Shown piece by piece: positions 1 to 15,830 of a stretch of DNA of 64,000 bases. Every line of letters begins with the position of its first letter. Positions within the stretch are counted from its first letter, which is position 1. The notes beneath the pieces are model-generated. The model made no database searches. It was given only the letters and a program-made list of their open reading frames with translations, and was not told the origin of the DNA. Source of the stretch: Eublepharis macularius (taxonomy: Eukaryota; Chordata; Lepidosauria; Squamata; Eublepharidae); assembly GCF_028583425.1 (NCBI RefSeq), contig NC_072801.1, positions 65,115,766-65,179,765 on the forward strand. Direction: 5' to 3'. Position numbers and translations under genes: made by a program.

Positions 1-540
1 TTGCAGATTCCTGTTGCAAACCTTTTCTAGATATCTCCCCACTAGTAGTTCTTTGAAACGGCTGTTTAATAGAATCTTTTTCTTTTTAATGATGTAAAAA
101 TGTTACCCACCTTATGTAATAACAAATGCCTGAATGGATGATGACTGACTAAAAGGAGAAAGAAAAAGACATTTCACTGGCTGTTGTTGTACTATAAAAA
201 CCCATCATAAACAGCAGCTAGAGTCCTCCTAAATTACTGATTGATTGAGCATTCATTAATTACCTTTCCAAGATAACATAATTAAGCGTTAAAAACATTA
301 GCTATCTAAAGCGAGAATCCACATAAAAGATTAAGAAACAGCTATAGCATTTTTTAAAAGGAGCATTTTTGAAAAACAAAATGGTAATGGAAAAATTTAA
401 TTAGCTTAAAAAGGATTAAAACCAGCATAGAAACCTAGGAAAACATTTACAGGCCAGAAAAAGTTGATGGTAAGGAGCACAATTCAATTCCTGGTAAATT
501 ATTGCCAAGAAAACCTATTTGTAAAGAGCTGCTATACCCT
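1..540. other. AT-rich intergenic DNA, nothing recognised
   Basis: AT-rich sequence with no open reading frame of interest, no RNA gene and no repeat that I could name. It runs into a reverse-oriented SINE that starts near position 541. Confidence 0.5.
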
Positions 541-966
541 GTTCTTTCTCCTCAATTGGGGACCCATCATTCTCCTCTTCACCATTTTATTTTCATAGTA
601 ACCCAATGAGGTAAGTTAGGCTGAGAGTGTGTGACGACCACGGTCACTAAGAGCAGAACCACAAGTGACAAAAGGCACAGATTGGACACTTGTCAGCTTC
701 CCTCAAGTTTTGATGGGAAATGTAGGCATCCTGGTCTTGCGGCTTCGCTCTCCAACTGCTGTCCAATGGACTTTTCAACTGTCACTTGTCCAACATTCCG
801 CCAAGCTGCCTACATTTCCCATCAAAACTTGAGGGAAGCTGACAAGTGTCCAATCTGTGCCTTTTGTCACTTGTGGTTCTGCTCTAAGTGAGCTTCCATG
901 GAAGAACAGGGATTCGAATCTGCATCTCCCAGATACTAGTCAAACAATCTAACCACTATATCACAT
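541..966 (-). repeat. tRNA-derived SINE, split by a MITE
   Basis: Reverse-oriented SINE. Read on the minus strand it has a tRNA-like head near 966 (a B-box-like gattcgaat core on the plus strand at about 911-920) and a body running to about 541. It is interrupted by the 234-bp MITE at 651-884. Removing the MITE and one copy of TAA restores a continuous SINE across the junction, so the SINE is older than the MITE. Confidence 0.6.
651..884. mobile_element. Palindromic MITE with TAA target duplication (PIF/Harbinger-like)
   Basis: Inverted repeat with arms of about 79 bp (651-729 and 806-884) that are near-perfect reverse complements around a loop of about 76 bp. It starts gagcagaacc and ends ggttctgctc. 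TAA lies immediately outside both ends (648-650 and 885-887), the three-base duplication typical of PIF/Harbinger transposons. It codes for nothing; an 86-codon open frame across it is only the hairpin read through. The near-identity of the arms suggests it is young. Confidence 0.75.
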
Positions 967-1004
967 TGTAAGAAAAAAGTGAAGCATTTTTCCTATCTTT
1001 TTTG

Positions 1005-1006
<2 letters not shown>

Positions 1007-1070
<64 letters not shown>
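1007..1070. repeat. (TAC)n microsatellite
   Basis: About 20 uninterrupted trinucleotide units. It abuts the dispersed repeat at 1071-1215 at the same end where other copies of that repeat carry (ATT)n or (CAC)n runs, so it is probably the expanded 3' tail of that element. Confidence 0.9.
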
Positions 1071-1072
<2 letters not shown>

Positions 1073-1215
1073 TGCCTTTCTCATTGAGATCCAAGGCAGA
1101 TTACACAATGCAAAAGAAATTCAATATAATCAACAACTAGGACATTCACTGAGCAAAGTACAATAGGACATTCAGTGAAACAGATACAATAGAGTCTGGT
1201 AGCAGAAAATTTGAA
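1071..1215 (-). repeat. Dispersed repeat with microsatellite tail, copy 1
   Basis: About 145 bp matching 41217-41360 and 62696-62850 (shared blocks such as ggacattcactgagcaaag and ggacattcagtgaaacag). All three copies have a trinucleotide microsatellite at the same end, as in non-LTR elements whose 3' tail is a short tandem repeat. The family name is unknown to me. Confidence 0.6.
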
Positions 1216-1240
1216 AACAAGTATAAAGCCTAGCACAGAG

Positions 1241-2760
1241 ATGAATGTTTTCTGAAACAAAGCATATCAAATTAAAATTAAGTTTACTTTAACATCAAAC
1301 TAAAGTTCACAACCAAAGTCAAAATAAAATTTACTTTCAGCGTAATACTTGGGCTTGTTTATTTTTGCATAAATGTTGAATTCTTGGCCAATTTCTCATG
1401 GAGCCCCGGCTTATGTCCTGCAGAACCCTGGTTGGGAAACACTGGAGTAGAGACTAAAATATCATTGTGAATGGAAAGACCTTAGCTACCTGGCAAAAAG
1501 GTACCTTGGATTTCTAGCTCGACCTTGGCTTGAGGGATGGAAATTTCATCCTCAAGTGAATTCCAGTTGTCTTGGCAACTAGTGGGTCTTTTGGTTGTCA
1601 TGCTAACAAAAGATTAAATTCCAGGTCTCAGCAACCACACCCATTCTGCTCAGGCTACTGCACTGTTTCAAGCTGTGGAGGCTACTAGATGGTATCTGGG
1701 ATGCTAGGAATCACTCCCTTGCAAAACATCTCACATAGGTATGTGTGTTGGGCTTAGCTGGTTCCTGTTGAGACATTGATTTAAAAAGAAATTGGGGAGG
1801 GATTCTGGAACCTTTAGAGTTTGTACTCTGCTCCACTACTGCTCTTCTACAGGTGGAAAAAGGCAGCTTTGGGCTTTTTTGTAGCGGACTTCTAATGAGC
1901 ATCCTGCTATACCATTGTTATCATGTTCACCCTTGAAATAAGCCTGTGATAGAGTTCACTGATGTACCTGCAGCACAGATAAAAAGAGATTGGGCTGAGA
2001 GATCTGCCAAGAACATACAGTGAATCCATTATAGGGGAGGATGAACTCAGATCCATCAGGATGCAGTATTCTACTCCAGATTATATCTGCTCCACAAAAA
2101 AAAGTTAGCCAAATAACATAAACCTTTTGTGCATAATTCTGGTTTGGCTAGCAAGCTAAAAGAAGTGAGTCTGTGATAGCCTCATTTCTGAACTTTATTC
2201 TCGATTTAGGAATATCAAAGTGTTTGGTCAATTATTTCCCCATATCTGGCATGAATACACGATCCTGGTTAAATTGCTCACATATGAAGAGCCCTGCTTG
2301 GTCAGTCCAATGGTCCATCTATCAGAGACCCCACATGCGGGGAAGGGTACACTTTACTGGGGCCCAGAGCTCCAGAGGGGCCTGGCTAGGCTTGCCATCC
2401 CCCTGCCTAGGGAGGGAGAACCCCCACTGCCATCTGTCATGCCCCAGCCTCACTCACCTGGCAGCCTCACACTCATTTTCCAACAGGACAAAGGAAGGAG
2501 TTGCGGTGTATGTGTGTGTGCATGCGCTGAAAACGAGCTGGGTGAAAACTGTCTCCAAAGGAGCGGTTTTCACTCACTTTCATTTCAGTGCACACGGATT
2601 CCTCTGCGAAGGGGGAGCACAGGAGAGTGTGCCTTCAATCCGTGTGCACCAGAGGAGAGTTTCCCACTTTCCCCTGCCACCTAGCCCCCTCCACCCTGTC
2701 TTGGGCCCCTGAGACTGCTGGCAACCCTCGTACTGGCCAATGTTGCAATCGCCGTTACCT
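1241..2760. other. Intergenic DNA, no gene supported
   Basis: Two overlapping open frames on the plus strand at 2173-2712 and 2220-2684 lie in GC-rich sequence, are low in complexity, match no family I know and have no convincing splice context. I therefore do not call them genes. No repeat was clearly recognised before 2761. Confidence 0.4.
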
Positions 2761-3523
2761 AGGATTGCCAGGTGTCCGGTTTTCCCTGGACAGTCCATTT
2801 TTTAATTGGGCTGTCCAAGGGAAAGTGGATAAAATACCAGATATGGCCCTTGGTAGAGGAGGTGGCTGGTAGCTAGTCTGCAGGAGCTGGCAGTGGTGCC
2901 AACAGGCTTTCCAGTGCCACCTGCACCACCTCCCCTGCAGGTGAGTGACCGGTGGTGGCCCAGCCTCCTGCAATGCCTGTGCCACCTTCCCCCCTGCTTC
3001 CAGCTGAGCACCAGAGAAGCCCCCCCCCATTAGCCCAGCCTCCTAGGCATCCAGGAAGTGGCAGGCCCACTTGCCTTTCTGAGTGCCAGAGAAGTGCTCA
3101 GCCAGCAAAACGACTGGCTGGCCCAGCCTTAGGGTTGTCAGCCTCCAGGTAGTGGCTGGAGATCTCCTGGAATTACAGCTGGTCTCCAGGCCACAGAGAT
3201 CAGCTCACCTGGAGAAAATGGCTACTTCGGGAGGGTGGACTATATGGAATTATGCCATGCCAAGATCCTTTCCCTCCCCAAACCCCACTTTCTCCAGGTT
3301 TCACCCCCCAGATCTCCAGGAATTTCCCAACTTGGAGCTGGCAACCCTACCCAGCCTCCTCCTGCATGTCAGGGAAGTGCGTGGCAGACATACCCTGGTG
3401 GGGGCAGCATTGATGATCTCAATGAAGTGACATCATTACACAGGAGTCAGGAGTGAAAAGGAGCACTTTGGTGAGTGCCAGAGCCCTCGTCTGTTTTAGA
3501 GGGGAGGCCATCTGGCAACCGTA
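2761..3523. mobile_element. Dispersed repeat with inverted ends, carrying a nested hAT-like MITE
   Basis: Begins aggattgccaggtg and ends with the inverted complement-like catctggcaacc near 3520. The start also holds an internal hairpin (ccctggacagtcc against ggctgtccaaggg). The younger MITE at 3130-3349 sits inside it. The family is not identified. Confidence 0.4.
3130..3349 (+). mobile_element. hAT-like MITE with perfect 8-bp target duplication
   Basis: 220-bp non-coding element with short terminal inverted repeats (tagggttg at the left, caaccct(a) at the right). It is flanked by a perfect 8-bp direct repeat cccagcct (3122-3129 and 3350-3357), the hAT superfamily signature. Diverged copies lie at about 9306-9528, 13940-14125, 14272-14493 and 14868-15072. 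Confidence 0.75.
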
Positions 3524-4329
3524 CCATTACCATAAGAGGGAAAAAACTGAGGATAAGGTGTAAATCATGCCAGAGGACATTAATAAGGTACTACTGCCCA
3601 GATCTTGTGAGATCTGCTGGAGCCAGTCTGAAGAAGTATTAGAGAAGCAAACTCGAGCAACGTTCTGAACTGTGCTGGGTCTCGTAGGTCTATCATACCT
3701 AGAACGACCAGGGCCAGAGCTCCTTTTACATAAGCAGGCTGGAAAGAGGGACACCTGGTGGGAAGGAGGAAGAAAAGCACCATAAGACTTTGGGAGCAAG
3801 TTCTGCTGCTTCTTCTGGTAGGATTTGCAGGCCCAACATATATGTGTCTAATTCGCTCACTGTTACAAACTCACACATGCGCCATGCTGCCTGGTCTGAT
3901 GGTCACCATAAATACAAATTAGGGAGTCAGAAAAGTAAGGGGGTAAGAAAGAGGACAAAAAAGAAACTCGGGGAAACCAATCTATGCTCCAGTTTTTCAA
4001 AACAGGCTAGGCCTTGCTGTAGTCAGGCAACAATGCAGGTAAGCAGATGAACAAAATCAGGATGGAAAATGGTTTCGATAGAGAGACTGAGCTTGTGGCA
4101 ACTAATTTGCAGTGAAGGGTGTGTGCCCCATGGATTCTTTGCACGCTGCCAGTGCCGGGGGAAGAAGCTGAAAGAAGTTTCAGCAAGCTAGCCCTCATCA
4201 AAGACTGCAGATATTCTATAATGGGGCAACAACAGTTAAGCTGTTTCGTCTAGCTAGTTTTTTTAAAGGGTGGGCCTGGCCAGCCTGATTATTACCATTA
4301 CGGTGTCTTTTTTACGCTTAACAGAAAAT
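3524..4329. other. Intergenic DNA, nothing recognised
   Basis: No gene or clear repeat was recognised. Short open frames on both strands lack any family resemblance. Confidence 0.4.
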
Positions 4330-4337
4330 GATAAAAC

Positions 4338-4585
4338 CAGGGCTTTTTTTCAGCTGTAACACAGTGGAATGGAGTTCCGGAACCCCTTGAAAATGGTCAC
4401 ATGGCCGGTGGCCCCGCCCCCTGATCTCCAGACAGAGGGGAGTTTAGATTGCCCTCGGTGTGGAGGGCAATCTAAACTCCCCTCTGTCTGGAGATCAGGG
4501 GGCGGGGCCACCAGCCATGTGACCCGTTTTCTCCGAGGGCAACCCACTGAGTTCCACTACCTCTTTTCCCAGAAAAAAAGCCCTG
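4338..4585. mobile_element. hAT-type MITE, copy 1
   Basis: 248-bp palindromic element beginning cagggcttttttt and ending aaaaaaagccctg, with long inverted arms meeting near 4460. The flanking 8-mers gataaaac (4330-4337) and tataaaac (4586-4593) match at seven of eight positions, as expected for a hAT target duplication with one later change. A second copy lies at 53466-53721. Confidence 0.8.
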
Positions 4586-4599
4586 TATAAAACTAATTA

Positions 4600-5164
4600 G
4601 AAAAGTGAATTTCAGTATAGTTTTTTATTATATGTGTGTGTACCCTCATAACATACACACACACCATTAAACAGATCTCAGATTAATTGGCTCTGTGCAT
4701 ATTTCTAGTTTTTGTTTCGTGCTTGTTGAACATTATATATTAATTTGGGTTACGAGACATTAATATTGGTAATCTCATGTAATTTGCGGGGCTGACCTTC
4801 TTGTGTTAAAATTATACCCCAGCAGTGAACAATCCAATATGACTGTAAATTCTCCATCTTGGTCAGTCACTGCCTGTGGTCAGGTTTCACTCTCTGTCGT
4901 TCTCCTCCTTTTCTCATACTCTCTCTTTAAGAACATGCCCAAGGGCATTAATTTTGCAGTGGCAAGGAGACTTCATTTATTGTAGTACAATTGAAGTCCT
5001 TACCCAGAAGCAACTTGGCCAGGATTAAGTCACACTTACTCCAGGAAAAAAGGTAATTGCCTCAGATTCAATGTAATTACTTGTCCTTCATGAAGTCGTA
5101 GGTAATTACGCTTTGTGATAATCCCCAAGGACACTGCTTTTCCATTTCTTGGCATGTGCTTATT
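4600..5164. other. Intergenic DNA, nothing recognised
   Basis: AT-rich, with a short TG/CA run near 4630-4665. No gene or named repeat was supported. Confidence 0.4.
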
Positions 5165-5167
5165 GGC

Positions 5168-5390
5168 AGTGTTGTGTAATGGTTAGAATCTTAGGCTAGG
5201 ATCTGGGGCACCCACGTCTGAGTCGCCGCTCTGCCACAGAGACTCACTTGGTAACGTTGGGCCAGTCACACTTCTCACAACACATCAGTTGTTGCGAGAA
5301 TAAAATTGGGGAGGGGAGAACAAGGTTAAGCTGCTTTGGGTGTCCATTGGGAAGAATGGCCTGGTATAAATGAAGTAAATAAACATTATG
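5168..5390 (+). repeat. tRNA-derived SINE
   Basis: Plus-strand SINE with an A-box-like tgtaatggttagaa near its start, a B-box-like region around 5215-5230 and a 3' end reading ggtataaatgaagtaaataaa. This arrangement is typical of squamate tRNA-derived SINEs. Confidence 0.6.
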
Positions 5391-5620
5391 GGTGGAATGG
5401 ATGGCCTATCCTTCATCTAGCCCCTCAGAAAACTATATTCAGCATACTTTTTGGGAAAGAGGAAAACCACAACAGTTAAGCTGGTTTGAAAGCCTAGACA
5501 CCGCCTGACTGTTTGCCTTACTTTCATTACCAATTCTCTCTTCATCCCTTTTTTTGCATTCCTAATCTTGTTTTAGAAATTTGCCTCAGCCTCCCACCTT
5601 GGTAGTGTGTTGCCTAGTGT

Positions 5621-6367
5621 ATGAACCCGTGCCCAAAAGAGAGACCTGCCCCTCCCAGCCTTCTCGGTGGTCACAAGCATACCATTATGCAGGCAGCCAG
5701 CCAAAGAGCATCCCATCCCACTCTTTGGAGGGGACATCATGAAGGAGATCCAAAGTCGGCACCATCACATCCTTCTGCTGTGAACCCATCTGCAGACACA
5801 GGGGTTCAGATGCCTCCAAGAGAATCTGCCAAGAAGACTTCTGCAAAGAAGTCTGAGAAAGAACCAGAGGATGAGACGAGCGGCCATCATCTCCAGCATT
5901 CTCAGAATTGGGGAACAGCCAATGAGACAAGTGGCCATCATTTTCAGCGTTCTCAGAATGGGGCAACAGCCAATGGGACGAGCGGCCATCAGCATTCTCA
6001 GAATTGGGCAACAGCCAATGAGACAAGTAGCCATCATTTTCAGTGTTCTCAGAATAGGGCAACAGCCAATGAGATGAGCGGCCATCATCTCCAGCATTCT
6101 CAGACTGGGGCAACAGCCAATGAGGCGAACGGCCATCATCTCCAGCATTTTCAGAACAGGGCAACATCCAGTGTTCCTCAAGAATGGCAGTGCCAGTCCG
6201 CCCCTGAAGTTAACCGATACTACTACCAAATCAACTGGCCACAAGCAGTGCTGCATAAGTGGGTGAAGGAGAAGGAGAATAGGAAGAGGAGGCATAGCCC
6301 GGCCCTTGGCCAAAACACAGGAACCATTGAAAGCGACTCTCTTGTCCCAAATCCAAATGGACAATAA
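5621..6367 (+). CDS. Hypothetical His/Gln/Asn-rich protein with 17-residue tandem repeats (248 aa)
   Basis: Single open frame of 248 codons from ATG, with an in-frame TAG two codons upstream. I recognise no family. About residues 84-185 form six tandem units of the type ETSGHHLQHSQNWGTAN, encoded by 51-bp repeats; one unit is 45 bp, so its length change keeps the frame. The N-terminal third is Pro/Ser/Lys-rich, and the C-terminal about 55 residues are unique and basic (contains YYYQINWPQAVLHKW). No signal peptide or membrane segment is visible. The stop codon overlaps an AATAAA hexamer (6363-6368). A cttgcctag-like acceptor just before the ATG could make this a terminal exon. Long open frames also exist on the opposite strand through the same repeats, which weakens the case. 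It could be a lineage-specific gene or a chance frame over a minisatellite. Confidence 0.4.
   Translation: MNPCPKERPAPPSLLGGHKHTIMQAASQRASHPTLWRGHHEGDPKSAPSHPSAVNPSADTGVQMPPRESAKKTSAKKSEKEPEDETSGHHLQHSQNWGTANETSGHHFQRSQNGATANGTSGHQHSQNWATANETSSHHFQCSQNRATANEMSGHHLQHSQTGATANEANGHHLQHFQNRATSSVPQEWQCQSAPEVNRYYYQINWPQAVLHKWVKEKENRKRRHSPALGQNTGTIESDSLVPNPNGQ
5871..6174 (+). repeat. 51-bp minisatellite, six units
   Basis: Six tandem units of about 51 bp (one is 45 bp). Each contains a gccatcat core followed by cagcattctcagaat-like and gcaacagccaat-like blocks. Units differ by scattered substitutions, so the array is not newly expanded. Confidence 0.85.
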
Positions 6368-6399
6368 AGCGAGAGGAAATGAAGGGAGGTTCCTGGGTC

Positions 6400-6865
6400 G
6401 CTGCTGAAATGATATCACCATGCAGATGCTCAGACGATAAGCGAACATGGAAATATGCCACTCCGTGTGCTGAGAATGTAGTAAAATATTTCCATCAGTT
6501 TCTCACTGCTGCTGTGTTGGCTTGTTCTAATAGTCTTAAGTTATCCACCTTCTCTGGAAACAGATGTCTCCTGCCCCCAGCAGTTATGCCAAGGAAGTGC
6601 AAGATTTGGTAACAGGCAGGCCAGAGAACCTCAGGCGTCACCAGGTTCTCTTTATTTTGAACAAGTTCCTAGCCTTCTAAGCTACGATTCTGAAGCTGAA
6701 AACCAATCTGGTGACAACTCAGAATCCAGAATGGGGCTGAACAGGATTTGGGGCAGCCCAAGGATCTGAGGATTGATTTCTACAAAGCTCCTTGCTCCTC
6801 CGTTTCAGCAGCTGAGAAATGGTGGATTCAAGAAATGTTGGCATGCACCAGATTGGAGCAGAGGC
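6400..6865. other. Intergenic DNA, nothing recognised
   Basis: No gene, named repeat or RNA gene was recognised between the repeat-bearing open frame and the inverted-repeat element that follows. Confidence 0.4.
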
Positions 6866-6867
6866 GG

Positions 6868-7350
6868 GCACACACAGTCTCTCTACACACTACGAGGTAC
6901 CTAGGGATGCTCAAGTGAACCTCATTTCATGTGTCCCCCCTCCGACTTTCCATGCACTCGCTTGCACCATCACACTTCAATTTGCTCCCCTTGAGTACGT
7001 TCACATGTGCAATCAGTTCCTCCTCGACTGCTAAAAGTATCCCAGTTTTCCCCACATCCATTCATTGAAATGCAGATCTTGACACTTTCTCACATCTTAA
7101 AGAAATGCAAATTGGCAAGTCAAAGGAGCCCACAGTACACGTACTTGCAGTGAAAACAGAGCTGATTTGGTGCTCTGTCCTCCAGACACACTTGCAGATA
7201 CAATCACACAAAGGGAGCTCCTGTGAAAGCGGCATGCACGTGCGTCGAGCAAGAACAGCCTGCACGTGAATTGAGGGCCACGCATAAAATCTTGCACTTG
7301 AGCATCCCCAGGTAATTCGCAACATGGTGTAGAGAGACTGACAGATAACA
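6868..7350. mobile_element. MITE-like element with about 50-bp inverted ends
   Basis: The ends are inverted copies of each other: 6868-6918 (contains cagtctctctacac and ggatgctcaagtg) and 7297-7350 read on the minus strand. The interior is non-coding. I could not find a convincing target duplication. Confidence 0.5.
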
Positions 7351-7735
7351 GGGTGGAAGGTATAAAAACATTCTCCACTGGTCAAAGGAAGTCCTACCAC
7401 TAGACTCTACTGCGTATGGCTTACTGGGCCTTGCCTGGTTCACCAAGAAAATGGTCCAGAGGCAAGCTCCCCCCCCCCAGCACAGCAGTCCTAAGCTGAA
7501 TTGGGCCCCTGCATGCCTAATAAGGAACTTTAAAAAAACTGGTAGTTCCATTCAAGGGCGCTCCCAGAGTAATGTGTACCTGAGCCCTAAGTCTCAGCTC
7601 AGTCAGTGGAGATGTTATCTTCACAATTTTAAGATCTTGCCTGCACTCCTGAGGAACAGAGGCCAGATTTTTTTCCTGCCCCAAGCCACAGTGAGAATAT
7701 TTAAGAGCCTAAGAGGCTAGGCTGGGGAGGGAAGG

Positions 7736-7905
7736 CAGCACGGTATAGCCCGATCTCCTTAGATCTTGGAAGCTAAGCAGGGTCTGTACTTGGATGAGGG
7801 ACCACCAAGGAAGGCGATGGCAAAGTACCTCTGCTTCGTACTTCCCTTGGAAACCCCTTGCTGAGGTCAGTATAATTTAGTTGCAAATTGATAGCACGTA
7901 CGTAC
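7736..7905 (+). repeat. 5S rRNA-derived SINE
   Basis: The head resembles a 5S rRNA internal promoter region (gaagctaagcagggtc, followed by a ttggatgagggaccaccaag-like block), followed by the caaagtacctctgcttcg body of squamate 5S SINEs. Confidence 0.65.
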
Positions 7906-8201
7906 ATACGTAAGAGGCTAGGCTAAGTTCTGCATCAGAAACCAAACAGTTTGCCGTTTGCAAATGCAACCATGCTACAACACCGTGTCCAAGGTGACAT
8001 AAGTATGAAAAACTCAAGACTTCCAAGACAATTTTTTTTTTAAATTTGGCATGATGAAGGCTTCTAATTGGTTGTAATAAGGGTGCACACATTCATGGAA
8101 ATAGCTGGAATGAGTGGAGCTCTAGAGGAAGCTGAATAAGTGGAATCTTTGCCTACAAATGAGATCCCCTTAAGGGTTTCCAGTACTGGTATTTTTGACC
8201 G

Positions 8202-13308
<5,107 letters not shown>

Positions 13309-13333
13309 CTGTAAGGGGAACAAAATGTGGGTG

Positions 13334-13455
13334 AGGAGTGGTGGTGGAAAGTGCTGTCAAGTTTGCCAGTGCCTGCCTATGTATAGTGACCCTCATCTTA
13401 CTTGCTAGTCTCCCATCCAAATACTAAGCAGGGCTGACCCTGCTTAGCTGACCCT
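13334..13455 (-). repeat. 5S rRNA-derived SINE fragment
   Basis: Reverse-oriented partial copy, with ctcccatccaaatactaagc and agggctgaccctgcttagct visible on the plus strand. Confidence 0.6.
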
Positions 13456-13939
13456 CATGAGAGCAGACTAGCCTAATCTTAAAAAAACAAACCCTCCATC
13501 ATGGAATCTTGCTTCTTTGATTGAAGGTGGCCTACTTTTTTCTGGCAGGGTTCTTGTACCTTTCATTGCCATAAGTTCTTCACCTGTTGATCTAATGCCT
13601 GCCCAGCATTTAGAAGCACTGATGCCAGAAGAAAGAAACGGAAGAAATCAACCTCAGTTCATTCTGCTTTTGATGAAGCAGTTTCCAAATGTAATTCAAT
13701 GCCATATTATATACCGCAATAAAGCTGAAAGCAACCATAATAAAATAATTAAAGAAAAAAGAAAACAGACTCAAACATTCCTCAAGAACAAACTGAAGAT
13801 ACCATCAGTCCAGTCATAGATGTCGTATCGGCATGTAACTGCAAACAACATCAGCAGGACCTCAATCAGGTTCCAAAAGCTCTTTGGAGGACAGCAGCTT
13901 TCTAACCCTTGCCAGACAGGTTGCTCTACACACCTCAAG

Positions 13940-14125
13940 TGGCAGGCCACGGGGTCTAGAGTTCTCCCAGAATTACAACTCATCTCCAAACTACAGATAA
14001 GCCCCCTGGAGGAAACGACAGCTTCAGAGGGCAGACTTTAAAGAATCATATCCCCTCTGAGCTTCCTCCTCTCCTCCAGCTCCACTGTCTCTATGAATTT
14101 CCCAAGCTGGAATTGACAACCCTGC
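13940..14125 (+). mobile_element. hAT-like MITE copy of the 3130-3349 family
   Basis: Diverged plus-oriented copy ending in tgacaaccct. It lies between the SULT coding start and its likely promoter. Confidence 0.5.
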
Positions 14126-14271
14126 ATTCTGCAGCAAGGGGGCCACCACCAAGAAGGCCATGGATCTTGTCACAGTCAAGTGTGAATTTCAAAAAGAAGG
14201 GACCTCAAGCCAGTGGCAGTGCGCTGATCTAAACTTGCAGGAATGGGTCAGTACAGAATCTTCCAACTTAA

Positions 14272-14493
14272 GGGTTGCCAACTCTAGGCTGAGAAATTCC
14301 TAAAGATTTGAGAGTGGAACTTGCGGGGGGGGGGGAAGGACTTTGGGAAAGAAGGGATCTCAGCAGAGATGCAATGCCACAAAGTCAACCTTCTGAAGCT
14401 GCCAAATTCTCCAAGGGAACAGATCTCAGTAGCCTGGAGATTGGTTTCTATTCCAGGAGAACACCAGGTCCCACCTGGAAGTTGGCAAGTCTA
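14272..14493 (-). mobile_element. hAT-like MITE copy of the 3130-3349 family
   Basis: Reverse-oriented copy starting agggttgccaactcta and ending gttggcaagtctaa, with a poly-G run at about 14325-14335. Confidence 0.5.
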
Positions 14494-14867
14494 ATCTACT
14501 TCCAAGTATAAGTGAACATTGCTTCTTCTCTCCCAATTGTATGCAGTGAAATTTAAGTGCAGTTTCAGGGCAGAATGGAGACACGTATATTCTCAGGCAA
14601 TATTCTTACAGGACTTTATAAGAACAGCTGCACCATCTCAGGCTCATTCACCTGCTCATCTTACAATGTGATCCATGTCATAATATGTCAACAATGCTCA
14701 CAGCTCTTCTGCCCTCTGCATTGGACAAACTGGGCAATGCTCCCCTCACCCCCGACTCTCTGTTGTGTATAGAAATTGGGCCTGATGAATTTATATCCAA
14801 CAAAGTGAGCTCTAACCCATGAAAACTAATGCCGGAATAAGTTTTGTTAGTCTTTAAATGGCCACTT

Positions 14868-15072
14868 AGGCTTACCAACCTCCAGCTGGAATCTGGAGAT
14901 CTCCTGGAATCACACCTCATTTCCAGACAACAGAGATCAGATCCTCTGGAGAAAATGTTTGCTTTGGAGGGCGAACTCTATGTCATTAAATGTCTGCTGA
15001 GCTCCCTTTCTACCCCAGACTCCACCCCCAAATCTCTAAGAATTAATCCCAACCCAAAGTTGGCAGCCCTAC
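14868..15072 (+). mobile_element. hAT-like MITE copy of the 3130-3349 family
   Basis: Plus-oriented copy from aggcttaccaacctcc to gttggcagccctac. It is the third copy upstream of the SULT coding region. Confidence 0.5.
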
Positions 15073-15354
15073 GAGTACCACTGGACTCTTGTTTTATTAG
15101 TTTTATAGAAGTTTTATGATGAATATGTCTGGGATTTCTCATAGGACTTGTGCAATTTTGTTCTCTTGACTACACAGAGCTTCTGAAGAAACAAAGGAGC
15201 GGATTTGCTTTTTGCAATATTACATCCAAGATGTTTTAAAGTGGGAAGTGCAAGTTAGGAAAGTGGGTGAGGGCGATCTCATTTGGAGACCTGTACGATC
15301 ATACACTTCCTCTCTCTTTTTAGGGAGACAGTGGCTGTGATTTCTCGTTTACTT

Positions 15355-15830
15355 TCCCGCTGCATCACGTGTTTTAAACCATCTCCACCGTGACCTTGGA
15401 TTGCCTCCGCGCGGAAACAAACATTAACAAAGATCACTGTACAAAAAGGAAAGAAAATCGCGCAGGCGCAGTCTTCCTCGTGTCAGTTTTAGCTTCGCTA
15501 AGGGTCCAGGGCGCTAAGATCCTAGGATTTCTTAGCCCGTGGGTGTTGATTCAGAAGAAACACCTGAAATCAGCTCCCTCAGGCGCCCCCTCCTTACATG
15601 GGATCACTTTTCTCTGTTACCTTTCCTCCCTCGGAAAAGTTGATTCGGACTTTCCAATCGCTCTTTCCCGGGGGCAGCCGCTGCTCGGAAGGAAACTGCA
15701 AACCGGTATTTCTTCTGAAAGCCTGGCGTGGCGTGTCCCTCCCAAGAGAAGGGCTCAAAGGTTTCGAAGGGCGAAGCGGTTCAATGAAGCTTGAGTGCGC
15801 GCTGTGGAAAATTTGGGCTTTACATAAAAA
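15355..15830 (-). promoter_or_regulatory. CpG-richer likely promoter / first exon region of the sulfotransferase
   Basis: About 475 bp with many CpG dinucleotides in an otherwise CpG-poor window (for example ccgcgcgg, gcgcaggcgcag, tgcgcgctg). On the minus strand a GGAAAG/GTAACA donor ends at 15621, so a non-coding first exon of about 15621 to 15830 could splice to the acceptor at 13308. No TATA box was identified. The assignment rests on composition, position and one donor site. Confidence 0.4.

Noticed and set aside
631-891. 86-codon open frame
   Set aside because: It runs through both arms of the palindromic MITE and has no protein resemblance.
2173-2712. Overlapping 179- and 154-codon plus-strand frames
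   Set aside because: Two frames are open in the same GC-rich stretch, no family is recognised and there is no splice support.
5685-6448. Antisense open frames of 160 and 227 codons opposite the 51-bp repeat
   Set aside because: They read the complement of the same repeat. The plus-strand frame has a better boundary (upstream in-frame stop, AATAAA at the end) and continues into unique sequence on both sides.
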